This document shows, in pieces, positions 34,202 to 42,683 of a stretch of 64,000 bases of DNA. Source of the stretch: Kutzneria viridogrisea. Its GTDB lineage: Bacteria > Actinomycetota > Actinomycetes > Mycobacteriales > Pseudonocardiaceae. The notes under the pieces are model-generated. The model was not told the DNA's origin and searched no databases. It was given only the letters and a program-made list of their open reading frames with translations. Where the stretch lies: the NCBI GenBank assembly GCA_014138725.1, contig JACJID010000001.1:868001-932000 (forward strand). The letters run 5' to 3'. Position numbers and translations under genes: made by a program. Positions within the stretch are counted from its first letter, which is position 1, and each line of letters begins with the position of its first letter.

Positions 34202-35149
34202 GTGAAACTCCGGATAGTGGCTGCGGTTGTCGCGGCACTGGGTTCGGTTGTCCTCGGTGCTCCCACGGCGGTGGCCGCCGGGCAGCGGCCGGTGTACGCG
34301 ATCGCGCACCGGGTCGACACCCTGGACGGGGTGCACGCCGCGATCAAGCACGGGGCCAACGCGATCGAGATCGACATGTGCTCCTGGTGGAACCCGAACG
34401 AGTGGCGGGCATACCACGACTGCTCCTCGGCCGGGGAGAACCGCCGTGGCCCCAGCGTGGACAGCATGTTCGACCTGATCGTGTCCGAGGCGCGGGCGGG
34501 CCGGCGGTTGTCGTTGGTGTGGTTGGACATCAAGGACCCCAACTACTGCGGTGAACAGCCCAACCGTACGTGCGCCGTCGCCGGCCTCCGGGACAAGGCG
34601 CAGAAGCTGACCGCGGCGGGCATCCAGGTGCTCTACGGGTTCTTCGAGTACCACCCTGGCAACACCCCGGACGTGGGCGGACGCGGCTGGCAGAGCCTGC
34701 AGGGCCGGCTGGGCCCGTTGGAGGGCATCACCACCACCGGATCGCTGTCCACGGTGCAGGGCGTGTACGCCAAGCACGGGTCGGGCCTGCCCAACGGGCA
34801 CCGGGCGATGGACTACGGCGATTCCGACATCAGGAAGGGCTTCGGCAACTGCACGGAGGCCAGCTACAACACCTGTGCGGAGCTGAAGAAGGCCGCCGGG
34901 TACCGCGACTCCGGCTCGCTCGGGGCGACCTTCTCCTGGACCACCGACTACAACGACCCGTGGTACGTGGACAAACTGCTCGGTGAGGCGGGTGTCAACG
35001 GCATCATCGCCGGGTGGGCCAAGGACCAGGTGACCGAGTACAACGACACCTGGCAGTGCTCCCAGTCCATCGCGGCCATCCGCGACTGGGTGGGCAAGCA
35101 CGGCGGCACGCACCGCATGGCCAACCCGGGCGACCGCCTGTTCCGGTAG
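34202..35149 (+). CDS. Secreted phospholipase D / sphingomyelinase D-like GDPD-fold enzyme
   Basis: A 315-residue protein with a signal peptide (cleavage near Ala26). Catalytic residues of the spider/actinobacterial sphingomyelinase-D family are placed correctly: His36 in AIAHR, Glu56 and Asp58 in ANAIEIDM, His72 in YHDC and Asp109 in VWLDI. These enzymes cleave choline or other head groups, often forming cyclic phosphates. GTG 34202 is chosen for GGAGGT upstream. Its stop is immediately next to the stop of the NACHT gene, with no spacer. Confidence 0.85.
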   Translation: MKLRIVAAVVAALGSVVLGAPTAVAAGQRPVYAIAHRVDTLDGVHAAIKHGANAIEIDMCSWWNPNEWRAYHDCSSAGENRRGPSVDSMFDLIVSEARAGRRLSLVWLDIKDPNYCGEQPNRTCAVAGLRDKAQKLTAAGIQVLYGFFEYHPGNTPDVGGRGWQSLQGRLGPLEGITTTGSLSTVQGVYAKHGSGLPNGHRAMDYGDSDIRKGFGNCTEASYNTCAELKKAAGYRDSGSLGATFSWTTDYNDPWYVDKLLGEAGVNGIIAGWAKDQVTEYNDTWQCSQSIAAIRDWVGKHGGTHRMANPGDRLFR

Positions 35150-37456
35150 CTAGCGCAGCCCCAGTTCGGTGTAGGCGAGCAGCGTCTCCAGCAGGCACAC
35201 CACCAGGAAACCGACGTTCGCCCCGCGCAGGACAACGGAGGCCTGGTACCTGGGCTGCGGGCTCGGGTACCAGGCCACACCGAACTCCGGTGCGCGTTCC
35301 AGCAGCCTTGCCCGGAGGAGGTCGTGCCGGAACTCGTACGCGCCACCGACCTGGTGCAGCACGCCCCGTCGATGGGCCTCGGCCAGAAAGCCCATGACGG
35401 ACAACGGCATCCGGTCGGTGAGCGCCAAATACAGTCTGGCCACGGTGAACCTGCCCCATGCCGAGGCCAGCAGGCCGTACCAGAGCATCGCGGCTCCCGT
35501 CACGCCCAGCGCCACGATCCAGCGCTGGGTGGTCATCCAGTCCCCACCCAGCCACACGTAGGTCATGATCACGGGCAGCAGCAGGAACAACGCGGATCGG
35601 GCCAGCGGATCACGTTGGTACGGCATCATGGCGCACCAACCGAACCAGGCCGCGGCACGATCGGTACGCAGCAGGACGCGCGGGGTGACGGTGACGGCGG
35701 CGTCTCCCGGTTCGCTGAGCAAGGTCAGCGCGACAGAGCCCAGACCGACCACGGCGGAGATCGCGAACCACGGCAGACCGCCGGTCAGGTAGGCGAACAG
35801 TCCGAGTCGGTCGGCGATGAACACCAGCAGGTAGTACCCGAGCCCGGTCGCGGTCACGGCCAGCAGCCTCCGCCCACGGCTGTGCGCCGATAGCCGCACG
35901 GGTGTCGCATCCTCGCTGGTGAGTGCCTTCCACGCGGTCAGGTACTGCACCACCACCATCACTGCCAGCGATGGCAACGGGGACACCTGCCGGACGAAGT
36001 CGGTGGTCGGGCCGAAGAAGTCCCCGAGCATGAGCGCGGCGAAGGTACCCGCGTAGGGAACGGCGAGCGCGATGCCGAGCACCCAGCGCGGTACCGCGTG
36101 CCACAACCGCCACCAGGCGATCTGCGTGCTCCCGGTGGCGTCGAGGTGGGTGGCGAGGAAGGCCAGCCAGCGCTTCACCTGGGGAGCCGATCCCTCGAAA
36201 CGGGCGTCCACGAACCCGTCCAGCAGCTGCGCCTTGACCTCCTCGGAGTTGGCGAACCGCTTCCGGTCGAGCAGTTCCTCCGGTGCGGCTTCGGTGTCGC
36301 TGTAGGCCACCCAGGCCAGGTACGCCATCAGCGGGGACTCCAGCACCCTGGTGAGCCGGTGCGGCTGCTTCCGACTGTTGGTCGGGCGCAGCTTCCCGAT
36401 CAGTAGGTCCCATTTCGTGCCACCGTCGCGGACCGGCGAGGTGGTGCGCGACAGGTACTCCGTCAGGTCGGCCAACGACAGGTGCTGCAACTCCACTGCG
36501 GCGGCACCCGACACCACCAGCCCACAGCCCTGGTACTCCGCGGTCCGGCTGGTCAACACCAGTTGCGGCAGCACGGATCTTGCCTTGTTGAGTTGGCGCA
36601 GGAACACCGGGCGTGCCGGTTTGGGCAGTTCGTCCAGCCCGTCGAACACCGGCAGTACCCGGCCCGCCAGCACCAGCTTCTCGGCGCGGGTCCGCCCGTC
36701 CGGCTCGACCGCACCGAGTTCGCCGCACCTGTCCACGAGTTCGTCGACCAGCCACCGTTGCAGGCCGCGCTCGGCGTTCCAGTTCGCCACCGGTACCACG
36801 ACAGCCGCCCGGTCATCGGGTGCCCCGCGGACGAACAACCAGGCCGCCACGGACTTTCCGGCACCGGCCGGGCCGAGCACCACGAGCCTGCCCGACGGCA
36901 CCCGCGTGAACACCTCGGACACGCCCTCGACCGTGCCGTCCAGATCCAGCGGACCCGACCCGCCCGTCGATCCGTGGATGTTCGCCCAGTGATCGCCGAG
37001 CCCCTCGGGTGCGGTGGCCAGCCGCACCGGCATCGTGCTTGTCCAGTCCACCAGTGAAAGCTCCTGGTTGGCGTGGCTCCGCTCCTGGTCGACCAGGAGC
37101 CGCAGCGCTGCGTTCAGCCGCGCTTGGGTGCCCGCCGCGTCCATCTTCCGGAACGCGCGCAACCGTGCGAAGGACTGCGCCAGCGCGAACCCGAAGCGCA
37201 CACACCCGGCACCGGCGGCGGCCACCGCGATGACAAGGGCGTCCGGGAACACCGTGGGTGCCGCAGTCCGCACCACGAGCGCGACAGCGAGCACGGCGGC
37301 CGAGCCGATCAGCCGGTCCCGGGCGGTGAACAGTCGCCCTTCGAGTTCGGCCTCTCGGTCGTGCAGCGTGAGGTGGTCGATCGTCCCCGCCATGATCGCG
37401 TGGCCCTCGACGTGCCCGCTGATCTCGTTGTGATACTTGGGTCTGTGTCTGGGCAC
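35150..37456 (-). CDS. Membrane NACHT-type STAND NTPase with N-terminal RHIM-like motif
   Basis: A 768-residue protein. The NACHT NTPase has Walker A GPAGAGKS (195-202) and Walker B LPVFDGLDEL (268-277), followed by a TSRTAEY sensor. Two hydrophobic segments lie at about 50-92 and some seven more helices in the C-terminal half (about 470-680). At the very N-terminus, NEISGHVEGHAIMAGTID (10-27) resembles the amyloid signalling motifs (N-x-I-S-G..V.AG) found in front of actinobacterial NLR-like proteins. The start GTG 37456 lacks a clear ribosome site; ATG at 37393 would remove most of the motif. A role in anti-phage or stress signalling is inference. Confidence 0.8.
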   Translation of the reverse strand: MPRHRPKYHNEISGHVEGHAIMAGTIDHLTLHDREAELEGRLFTARDRLIGSAAVLAVALVVRTAAPTVFPDALVIAVAAAGAGCVRFGFALAQSFARLRAFRKMDAAGTQARLNAALRLLVDQERSHANQELSLVDWTSTMPVRLATAPEGLGDHWANIHGSTGGSGPLDLDGTVEGVSEVFTRVPSGRLVVLGPAGAGKSVAAWLFVRGAPDDRAAVVVPVANWNAERGLQRWLVDELVDRCGELGAVEPDGRTRAEKLVLAGRVLPVFDGLDELPKPARPVFLRQLNKARSVLPQLVLTSRTAEYQGCGLVVSGAAAVELQHLSLADLTEYLSRTTSPVRDGGTKWDLLIGKLRPTNSRKQPHRLTRVLESPLMAYLAWVAYSDTEAAPEELLDRKRFANSEEVKAQLLDGFVDARFEGSAPQVKRWLAFLATHLDATGSTQIAWWRLWHAVPRWVLGIALAVPYAGTFAALMLGDFFGPTTDFVRQVSPLPSLAVMVVVQYLTAWKALTSEDATPVRLSAHSRGRRLLAVTATGLGYYLLVFIADRLGLFAYLTGGLPWFAISAVVGLGSVALTLLSEPGDAAVTVTPRVLLRTDRAAAWFGWCAMMPYQRDPLARSALFLLLPVIMTYVWLGGDWMTTQRWIVALGVTGAAMLWYGLLASAWGRFTVARLYLALTDRMPLSVMGFLAEAHRRGVLHQVGGAYEFRHDLLRARLLERAPEFGVAWYPSPQPRYQASVVLRGANVGFLVVCLLETLLAYTELGLR

Positions 37457-37533
37457 CGCTGGACATCGGCGCGTGTCCAGCTGTTGTTACGAGTACTCGC
37501 CGACTGTGTCGTCTCCACAGGTTCCGTCTATGA

Positions 37534-38742
37534 TCAACTCCTTGTGTCCTGCCGCCCTGCGGACCTCGTACCAGTGACGACCAGCGGAGCGAGCGCACCC
37601 GCACCGGCGAAGCACAAGCCGAGGATCAGCCAGCCGTACCCGCTGCCGAGGCACAGGACGGTGAGCAGACCAGGTGCAACGGCGGTGGCCAAACCCCGGC
37701 CGAGAGCGAAGAAGCCTTGGTACTGCCCATGTGCACCGTCGGGTGCGAGGGTGAAACTGAGGCCGAACGAACCTCCTGACGTCCAGAGTTCGCCGGCCGT
37801 CAGGAGGACGGCGAAGATCAGCAGGAGCGCAACGGCGTGCCACTGCGGCAGGGACCCGGTCGGGGCAACGACGCAGCAGGCCGCGAGCAGGGCCAGTCCG
37901 GCACAGCGGCAGAGCCGGGCAGCGGTCGGGTTGTCCTCGGCGCCCTTGCTGGCCCGCGCCTGCAGGAAGATCACCAGGACGGTGTTGACCACGACCAGCA
38001 CGGATACCAGTACCGGCGGCGCGGTCGTGTGGCCGGTGACCCAGAGCGGGACGGCGAACGAAAGCACCTGGGCGTGCAGCGAAAGCACCCCACAGATGAA
38101 CGTGATCACCACGTAGCGCCCGTCCCTGAACACCCTGGTCGGGCGGCTACGCGGAGTGGTGGAACCAGCTGGGGTCTCCAGAGGCAAGCCGCGTAACGGC
38201 GCGGCCGCGGCGAGGTAGGTGGTGGCGGTCACCAGCAGCAGCACAGTGTAGGCAGCGGTCGTGTCTGCTTGGATGGCCAGTGCGGCGAGGCCGGCCCCGA
38301 TGGTGACCGCAATGCTGGCGACGATGCGCAGATATACCCGGAACTGGACGCGTTCGCTACCTTCACCGACCGTGGCGACGAGGGCGCCACGCGCCGCTGT
38401 GCTGCCTTGTTCGGCAAGCAGGAAAACCGTGATGGCGCAGAAGAAAAAGGGGAACGATCGGACCAGTGCCAGACCGGCGAGAACGATGAACTGGGTCGTC
38501 AGCAGCATGGTGTAGAGCCGCCGGGGACCGAAGCGGTCGGCGAGGACGCCCAATGGCAGCGATCCGGCGAAAGTCACCAGCCCAGCCACCGTCAAGCCGA
38601 GTGCGACCTCATGCACGCCGAAGCCGGCCACACGAGTGAAGTACAGCGTGCTGGTCGGCAGGTACAGCCCGCTCCCGACGTTCTTGATCAGCCACGAGAC
38701 CACCAGCCAGCGTTTCGGCCCGGGTGGGGGCAGCAGTTTCAC
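37534..38742 (-). CDS. MFS exporter of the phosphonate operon
   Basis: A 402-residue, 12-helix major facilitator protein. It opens with LVVSWLIKNVGSGLYLP and has the loop-2/3 motif GVLADRFGPRRL typical of drug:H+ antiporters. The GTG start overlaps the stop of a 31-residue ORF, itself overlapping the upstream synthase gene, so translation is coupled. Phosphonate clusters often contain an MFS transporter thought to export the product, which fits here. Confidence 0.85.
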   Translation of the reverse strand: MKLLPPPGPKRWLVVSWLIKNVGSGLYLPTSTLYFTRVAGFGVHEVALGLTVAGLVTFAGSLPLGVLADRFGPRRLYTMLLTTQFIVLAGLALVRSFPFFFCAITVFLLAEQGSTAARGALVATVGEGSERVQFRVYLRIVASIAVTIGAGLAALAIQADTTAAYTVLLLVTATTYLAAAAPLRGLPLETPAGSTTPRSRPTRVFRDGRYVVITFICGVLSLHAQVLSFAVPLWVTGHTTAPPVLVSVLVVVNTVLVIFLQARASKGAEDNPTAARLCRCAGLALLAACCVVAPTGSLPQWHAVALLLIFAVLLTAGELWTSGGSFGLSFTLAPDGAHGQYQGFFALGRGLATAVAPGLLTVLCLGSGYGWLILGLCFAGAGALAPLVVTGTRSAGRQDTRS

Positions 38743-38834
38743 CGGGCTGGCCTCGCCAGGGCGTGCAGCCGGGTGTTGCGGTCTTCGGCCTCCGCGGGAT
38801 CGGGTGCGGTGAAGCGCACTTCGAGTTGGGTCAC
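38739..38834 (-). CDS. 31-residue overlapping small ORF in the phosphonate operon
   Basis: A GTG at 38834 overlaps the stop of the synthase gene (GTGA), and its own TGA overlaps the GTG of the MFS gene. The 31 residues are charged (VTQLEVRFTAPDPAEAEDRN, then an Arg/Ala-rich end) with no signal peptide. The double 4-bp overlap fits a real coupled gene or a bridge ORF for translational coupling, but may be chance. Confidence 0.45.
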   Translation of the reverse strand: MTQLEVRFTAPDPAEAEDRNTRLHALARPAR

Positions 38835-39979
38835 TGGGTGGCCTTGTGTGAGCTCGCTCCGGCCAGTGCTGTGCGGTAGATCTGTCGTAGCGCGGTTGCC
38901 GGTACCTCGCCGCGATGCTCGATCGCGTAGCCCCGAACCTGGGTCAGGCACTCGCCGAGCACTGACTCGTTCACCTCGACACCGTCCTGCTCCAGCTGGT
39001 GCTTGATCACCGCCCGGCCGGAGTGCTTGCCGACCACTAGCCGGCGGGTGCCGCCGACCAGCTCTGGCATGAACGGCTCGAAGGTGTTGGCGTCGCTGAG
39101 CATCCCCTTGGTGTGGATACCCGATTCGTGCGCGAACACGTTCATGCCGACTACCGGCTGCCACGGCTGGATCGGGGTGCCGCAGGCCTCTGCGACCAGC
39201 TGGGACAGCGCGACCAGCTTGGTGGTATCGATGCCCAGGTCTTTCCCGTGGAACTGGGACAGTGCCAACACCATCTGGGCCAGATCCGGCATTCCGGCTC
39301 GCTCACCGATCGCGTTGACCGTGACGTGGAAATACCGGGCACCGGCCTGCAGGCCGCCCAGCGTGTTGGCCACCGCGAGGCCAAAGTCGTTGTGGCAATG
39401 GGTCTGCGTGTCGATATCGGCTGCGGCGACCACGGCCGCGACCCGCTCGGCATAGCCGGCCGTGTCCAGGATGCCGATGGTGTCCGACAGCCGCAGCCGG
39501 TCCGCTCCCGCCTCAGCGACCTTGCCAGCGTACTCCTGCAGGAAGTTGAGGTTGGTGCGTCCGACGTCCTCGGCGCTGATCGAGACGAAGCAGCCCTGGT
39601 CCTTGGCGAACTTGACCATGTCCTGCGCGGTCGACAGCAGCCAGCCGCGGTCTTTTTTCACGCTCTTGTCGAGGTGGATGTTCGAGGTCGGCAAGCCAAG
39701 ATGAATAGCCTTGAAGCCGAGCGAGATGGTGTATTTCAGGTCGTCCAGTACGCCCCGGTTCCAGCCGATCAGGTTGACCTCGTCGCGGCGTTCCAACATC
39801 ACCTTCATGGCCTCGACATCCTGGCCGCCCATGGCCGGGATGCCTGCCTCGATCCAGCGCACGCCGGCGTCCACCAACGCGTTGAAGATGGCGATTTTGG
39901 TATCCCGAGAGAACGCTACTCCGGGCGCCTGCTCTCCGTCCCGGAGAGTGGTGTCCTCAAGGATAATGTCATCGCGCAT
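38831..39979 (-). CDS. Homocitrate/isopropylmalate synthase-like enzyme, probable 2-phosphonomethylmalate synthase
   Basis: A 382-residue DRE-TIM metallolyase. Motifs are LEDTTLRDGEQAPGVAFS (7-24), the metal pair HCHNDFGLA and HESGIHTKGM. It lacks the C-terminal leucine-regulatory domain of LeuA and is NifV-sized. Downstream of PEP mutase, as in the FR-900098 (FrbC) and pantaphos (HvrC) pathways, such an enzyme condenses phosphonopyruvate with acetyl-CoA. The role here is inferred from that pairing. ATG 39979 has GGAG 8 bp upstream. Homocitrate synthase in another pathway is the alternative. Confidence 0.85.
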   Translation of the reverse strand: MRDDIILEDTTLRDGEQAPGVAFSRDTKIAIFNALVDAGVRWIEAGIPAMGGQDVEAMKVMLERRDEVNLIGWNRGVLDDLKYTISLGFKAIHLGLPTSNIHLDKSVKKDRGWLLSTAQDMVKFAKDQGCFVSISAEDVGRTNLNFLQEYAGKVAEAGADRLRLSDTIGILDTAGYAERVAAVVAAADIDTQTHCHNDFGLAVANTLGGLQAGARYFHVTVNAIGERAGMPDLAQMVLALSQFHGKDLGIDTTKLVALSQLVAEACGTPIQPWQPVVGMNVFAHESGIHTKGMLSDANTFEPFMPELVGGTRRLVVGKHSGRAVIKHQLEQDGVEVNESVLGECLTQVRGYAIEHRGEVPATALRQIYRTALAGASSHKATQ

Positions 39980-40077
39980 GATCGTACTCCGATCTTCTTC
40001 TCGACAACGGCCAAAAAGTAGCTGTACCCGGCCAACGGGCGCCCAGAAACAGCTGTCACCCACTCATGCCGGATTGC

Positions 40078-40995
40078 TCAATTTCTCGTGCTCGCACTAG
40101 CGGGACCGATATGCAAGATGTGTTCGAGGCCGACGCAGCGGCGCTCCGCCTCGGCGGTGCGGCCGTGTCGCAGAATGTCCATGGACACGTCCTGCATCGC
40201 CTTTACCGCAGCGCGCAGCATGTGGTTCGCATAGATGATCACATTGAACCCGGCCGACTGAAGTTCCTTCGCGTGAATCGAGTTGTACGTCGTGGGCGCC
40301 GAGATCAGCACCACCGATGGGTGAATGCGGCGGAACTCGCGAGCGAACTCCAGTACCTCACCCGGGTTCGACTTGCGACTGTGAATCATGATGCCGTCCG
40401 CACCGGCCGCAACGTAGGCATCTGCCCTGGTCAGAGCGTCAGCCATGCCGAGGTCCAGGATCAGACTCTCGATCCGCGCAATGATCATGAACTCCGGTGT
40501 GCGCTGCGCGGCCTTACCTCGCCTGATCTTGGCGGTAAACTCGCCGACGTCCGTCGAGACCTGCTTGACGGTGGTGCCGAGCAGCGAGTTGCGCTTCAGG
40601 CCGGTCTTGTCCTCGATGATCACCGCGGAGACCCCAGCCAGCTCCATGTTCCGCACGAAGAACTCGAAATGCTCGACTTTCCCCCCGGTATCGCCGTCCA
40701 TAATCAGTGGTTTGGTGGTGACCGCGAAAATGTCGCGGATGTTCGCCAAGCGGGTCTGCGGATCGAGCACCTCGATATCTGGCAGCCCGTGAAGCGTCGA
40801 ATCGGTCAGCGAACTGGACCACAAGCCGTCGAACTCCTCGACGCCGAGACTGCTTCCAAGCGACACGCTCGCGTTTTCCGCAATAATCGCCGAGATCGGA
40901 TTGTGTGCCTCAATGATCCGAATGCACTGACGGGTGGCGACCAGCTCGCCAAGACGGGCGCGCCGAATATCGTTGGTCACAGAGTCGATGTGCAT
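40078..40995 (-). CDS. pepM: Phosphoenolpyruvate mutase (PepM)
   Basis: A 305-residue PEP mutase/isocitrate lyase-family barrel. The motif that separates true mutases from lyases, E-D-K-x-x-x-K-x-N-S, is complete at Glu128 to Ser137 (IIEDKTGLKRNS). The metal-binding Asp100 and Asp102 (MDGDTGG) are present. PEP mutase makes the C-P bond of nearly all natural phosphonates by converting PEP to phosphonopyruvate. ATG 40995, preceded by GGGGGAAAA, is preferred to TTG 41025. First gene of a minus-strand operon with the synthase and exporter; a symmetrical element lies upstream (41076-41115). Confidence 0.92.
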   Translation of the reverse strand: MHIDSVTNDIRRARLGELVATRQCIRIIEAHNPISAIIAENASVSLGSSLGVEEFDGLWSSSLTDSTLHGLPDIEVLDPQTRLANIRDIFAVTTKPLIMDGDTGGKVEHFEFFVRNMELAGVSAVIIEDKTGLKRNSLLGTTVKQVSTDVGEFTAKIRRGKAAQRTPEFMIIARIESLILDLGMADALTRADAYVAAGADGIMIHSRKSNPGEVLEFAREFRRIHPSVVLISAPTTYNSIHAKELQSAGFNVIIYANHMLRAAVKAMQDVSMDILRHGRTAEAERRCVGLEHILHIGPASASTRN

Positions 40996-41075
40996 GTAGA
41001 TTTTCCCCCATTCTGCTTGGGTCAAACCAGGCTGCCGCCTACGCAGATTGAGAAGTACCTAATCGCCCAATATAA

Positions 41076-41115
41076 CTTACGGTAACCAGACGACTCCGGT
41101 CTGTCAAGACGTAAG
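41076..41115. promoter_or_regulatory. Nested dyad upstream of pepM
   Basis: Outer arms CTTACG (41076-41081) and CGTAAG (41110-41115) enclose inner arms CAGAC (41087-41091) and GTCTG (41099-41103), with nearly the same centre (about 41095). It lies about 80-120 bp upstream of the pepM start, in a locally AT-richer stretch. It could be an operator or an mRNA hairpin. Confidence 0.5.
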
Positions 41116-41132
41116 TCTGACTTCGCCTGTTT

Positions 41133-41718
41133 TTAACCTGAATGTCGTTGACTTTGGCCCCTGGTGCTGGATGTCGCCGTGTGGTTGGACGGGGAGCAGG
41201 GGTCCCCGGTGCGTGTGATCGAGACGTACGGGTCGTCGTCGAGTTCGCCGAGGTCAGGTCGGGCCCCGGACAGGCTGAGGTACCAGGTTGCGTGCGGTGA
41301 ACCTGTTGCGGCGCAGGCGTTGCAGGTGACGGTCAGCATACCTTCACTGGTCTCCACTGCCTTGTAGGTGACGACGTGGAGGGTGGACCGTGCCGGAGAA
41401 TCCGGAACTGGTTGATCGTGGTGGCCGGGTGGGGCCGACCGCAAGCAGATCCAGCAGCCTGGCTTGCACGGGATGATCGCAGGCTGGTCGGCTTTGTTGG
41501 TATCCGGCGGGATCCAAGGTCGCCGGCTTCGGCGTGCCAGTCGTACTCGTAGTGGTGGGCGCCTTCGAGGTCGCGGCCGGCTGATCGCCAGAAGGCCGGA
41601 AGACGATGATCGCCAGGGCGCCCACCACGATCACGACCGAGAGCACGAGCGGCGGCAGTCGCCATCGGCGACGCCTCGACGTGACCGGATCCTGGTTGTG
41701 ATCGGTGAGGTTTTCCAC
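41133..41718 (-). pseudogene. Membrane-anchored protein, apparently frameshifted
   Basis: The first 80 or so codons from ATG 41718 encode a basic N-terminus, one transmembrane helix (LPPLVLSVVIVVGALAIIVF) and a Thr/Pro-rich linker. The frame then becomes unlikely. In the next frame a Cys-containing segment (PCKPGCWIC) and a plausible beta-rich end (HVVTYKAVETSEGMLTVTCN) continue to the stop at 41133. One frameshift near 41480-41530 would join them into a roughly 190-residue surface protein. No family recognised. Confidence 0.45.
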
Positions 41719-41786
41719 TTCGCGGATGGTGGATGGCGGCGATCACGGTGGGGCCTGCAATTCTGCCGTGATCGCCGCCGCGGGTA

Positions 41787-42602
41787 CTAGGCGAGGTCGA
41801 CGACCTCGTGTAGGCCCAGCCGGCGGTTGAGCGCACCGGTCGCCCGCGCGACCACGGTGCGCGGCAGCAGGCGCGCGGGCCAAGTCATGGCCCTGGTCAC
41901 GCCTCGGCCCGGGTAGGACACCGCGCGCCGCCGGGCGTAGTCGTCCAGTGTTCGGGCCGCGACGGTGGCCGGCGCGTCGGCGATGGCCGGGTTGATGGTG
42001 GCCGAGGTCCCCTCGAAGAAGCCGGTCGCGATCGCGCCCGGATGCGCGGCCATGACGTGGACGCCGGTGCCGCGCAGTTCCTCGGCCAGCGCCTCGGTGA
42101 AGGAGAGCACGAACGCCTTGGTCGCGGCATAGCTGGCTTGGTAGGGCATGGGTTGGAAGGCCGCGGTGGAAGACACGTTGATGATGCCGCCGCGGCCGCG
42201 CGCGACCAGTTCGGCCCCGATCGCGTGGGTCAGCGCGAGCAAGCCGTTGACGTTGAGTCCGACCGAGCTCAGTTGCGGCTCGAGCGGGCGGTCGAGGAAC
42301 GGGCCCGCGCTGCCCGCGCCGGCGTTGTTGAGCAGCAGGTCGATGGTCAGGCCGCGATCGTGCAGCTCCCGCAGGATCCGCTCCGGTCCGTCCGCGGCGG
42401 CGAGGTCGGCGGCGATCACCTCGACGTCCGGTCCACCGTGCTGTTCCCGGATCTGCGCGGCGAGCCGCTTCAGGTCGCCCGCCGAGCGGGCCAGCAGGAT
42501 CACCCGCGCTCCCCTGCGGGCCAACTCCAGCGCGTACGCCCGCCCTAATCCCTTGGACGCACCGGTGACGAGCGCGGTGACGCCGCGATAGCCGTCTCTC
42601 AC
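41787..42602 (-). CDS. Short-chain dehydrogenase/reductase
   Basis: A 271-residue classical SDR. The cofactor motif TGASKGLGRAYAL lies at about residues 13-25, NNAG follows, and the catalytic set is Ser in NVSSTAAF and YAATK. An Arg after the glycine motif (LARRGARVILLARS) favours NADP(H). The GTG at 42602 has GGAGGG upstream. It is divergent from the MarR gene, and two perfect TTCGAGTCTCGAA palindromes lie between them, so MarR control is likely. The substrate is unknown. Confidence 0.9.
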   Translation of the reverse strand: MRDGYRGVTALVTGASKGLGRAYALELARRGARVILLARSAGDLKRLAAQIREQHGGPDVEVIAADLAAADGPERILRELHDRGLTIDLLLNNAGAGSAGPFLDRPLEPQLSSVGLNVNGLLALTHAIGAELVARGRGGIINVSSTAAFQPMPYQASYAATKAFVLSFTEALAEELRGTGVHVMAAHPGAIATGFFEGTSATINPAIADAPATVAARTLDDYARRRAVSYPGRGVTRAMTWPARLLPRTVVARATGALNRRLGLHEVVDLA

Positions 42603-42617
42603 AGGACCCTCCGATAG

Positions 42618-42664
42618 TTCGAGTCTCGAAGTACCGACGCTAGCACGATCCTTCGAGTCTCGAA
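42618..42664. promoter_or_regulatory. Two perfect MarR-type operators in the SDR/MarR intergenic region
   Basis: The 13-bp palindrome TTCGAGTCTCGAA occurs at 42618-42630 and again at 42652-42664, centres 34 bp apart. They lie in the 81 bp between the divergent SDR and MarR starts. Identical paired palindromes here are strong evidence of binding sites for the MarR protein, controlling both genes. Confidence 0.85.
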
Positions 42665-42683
42665 GCATCGGTAGGATGGTGGC

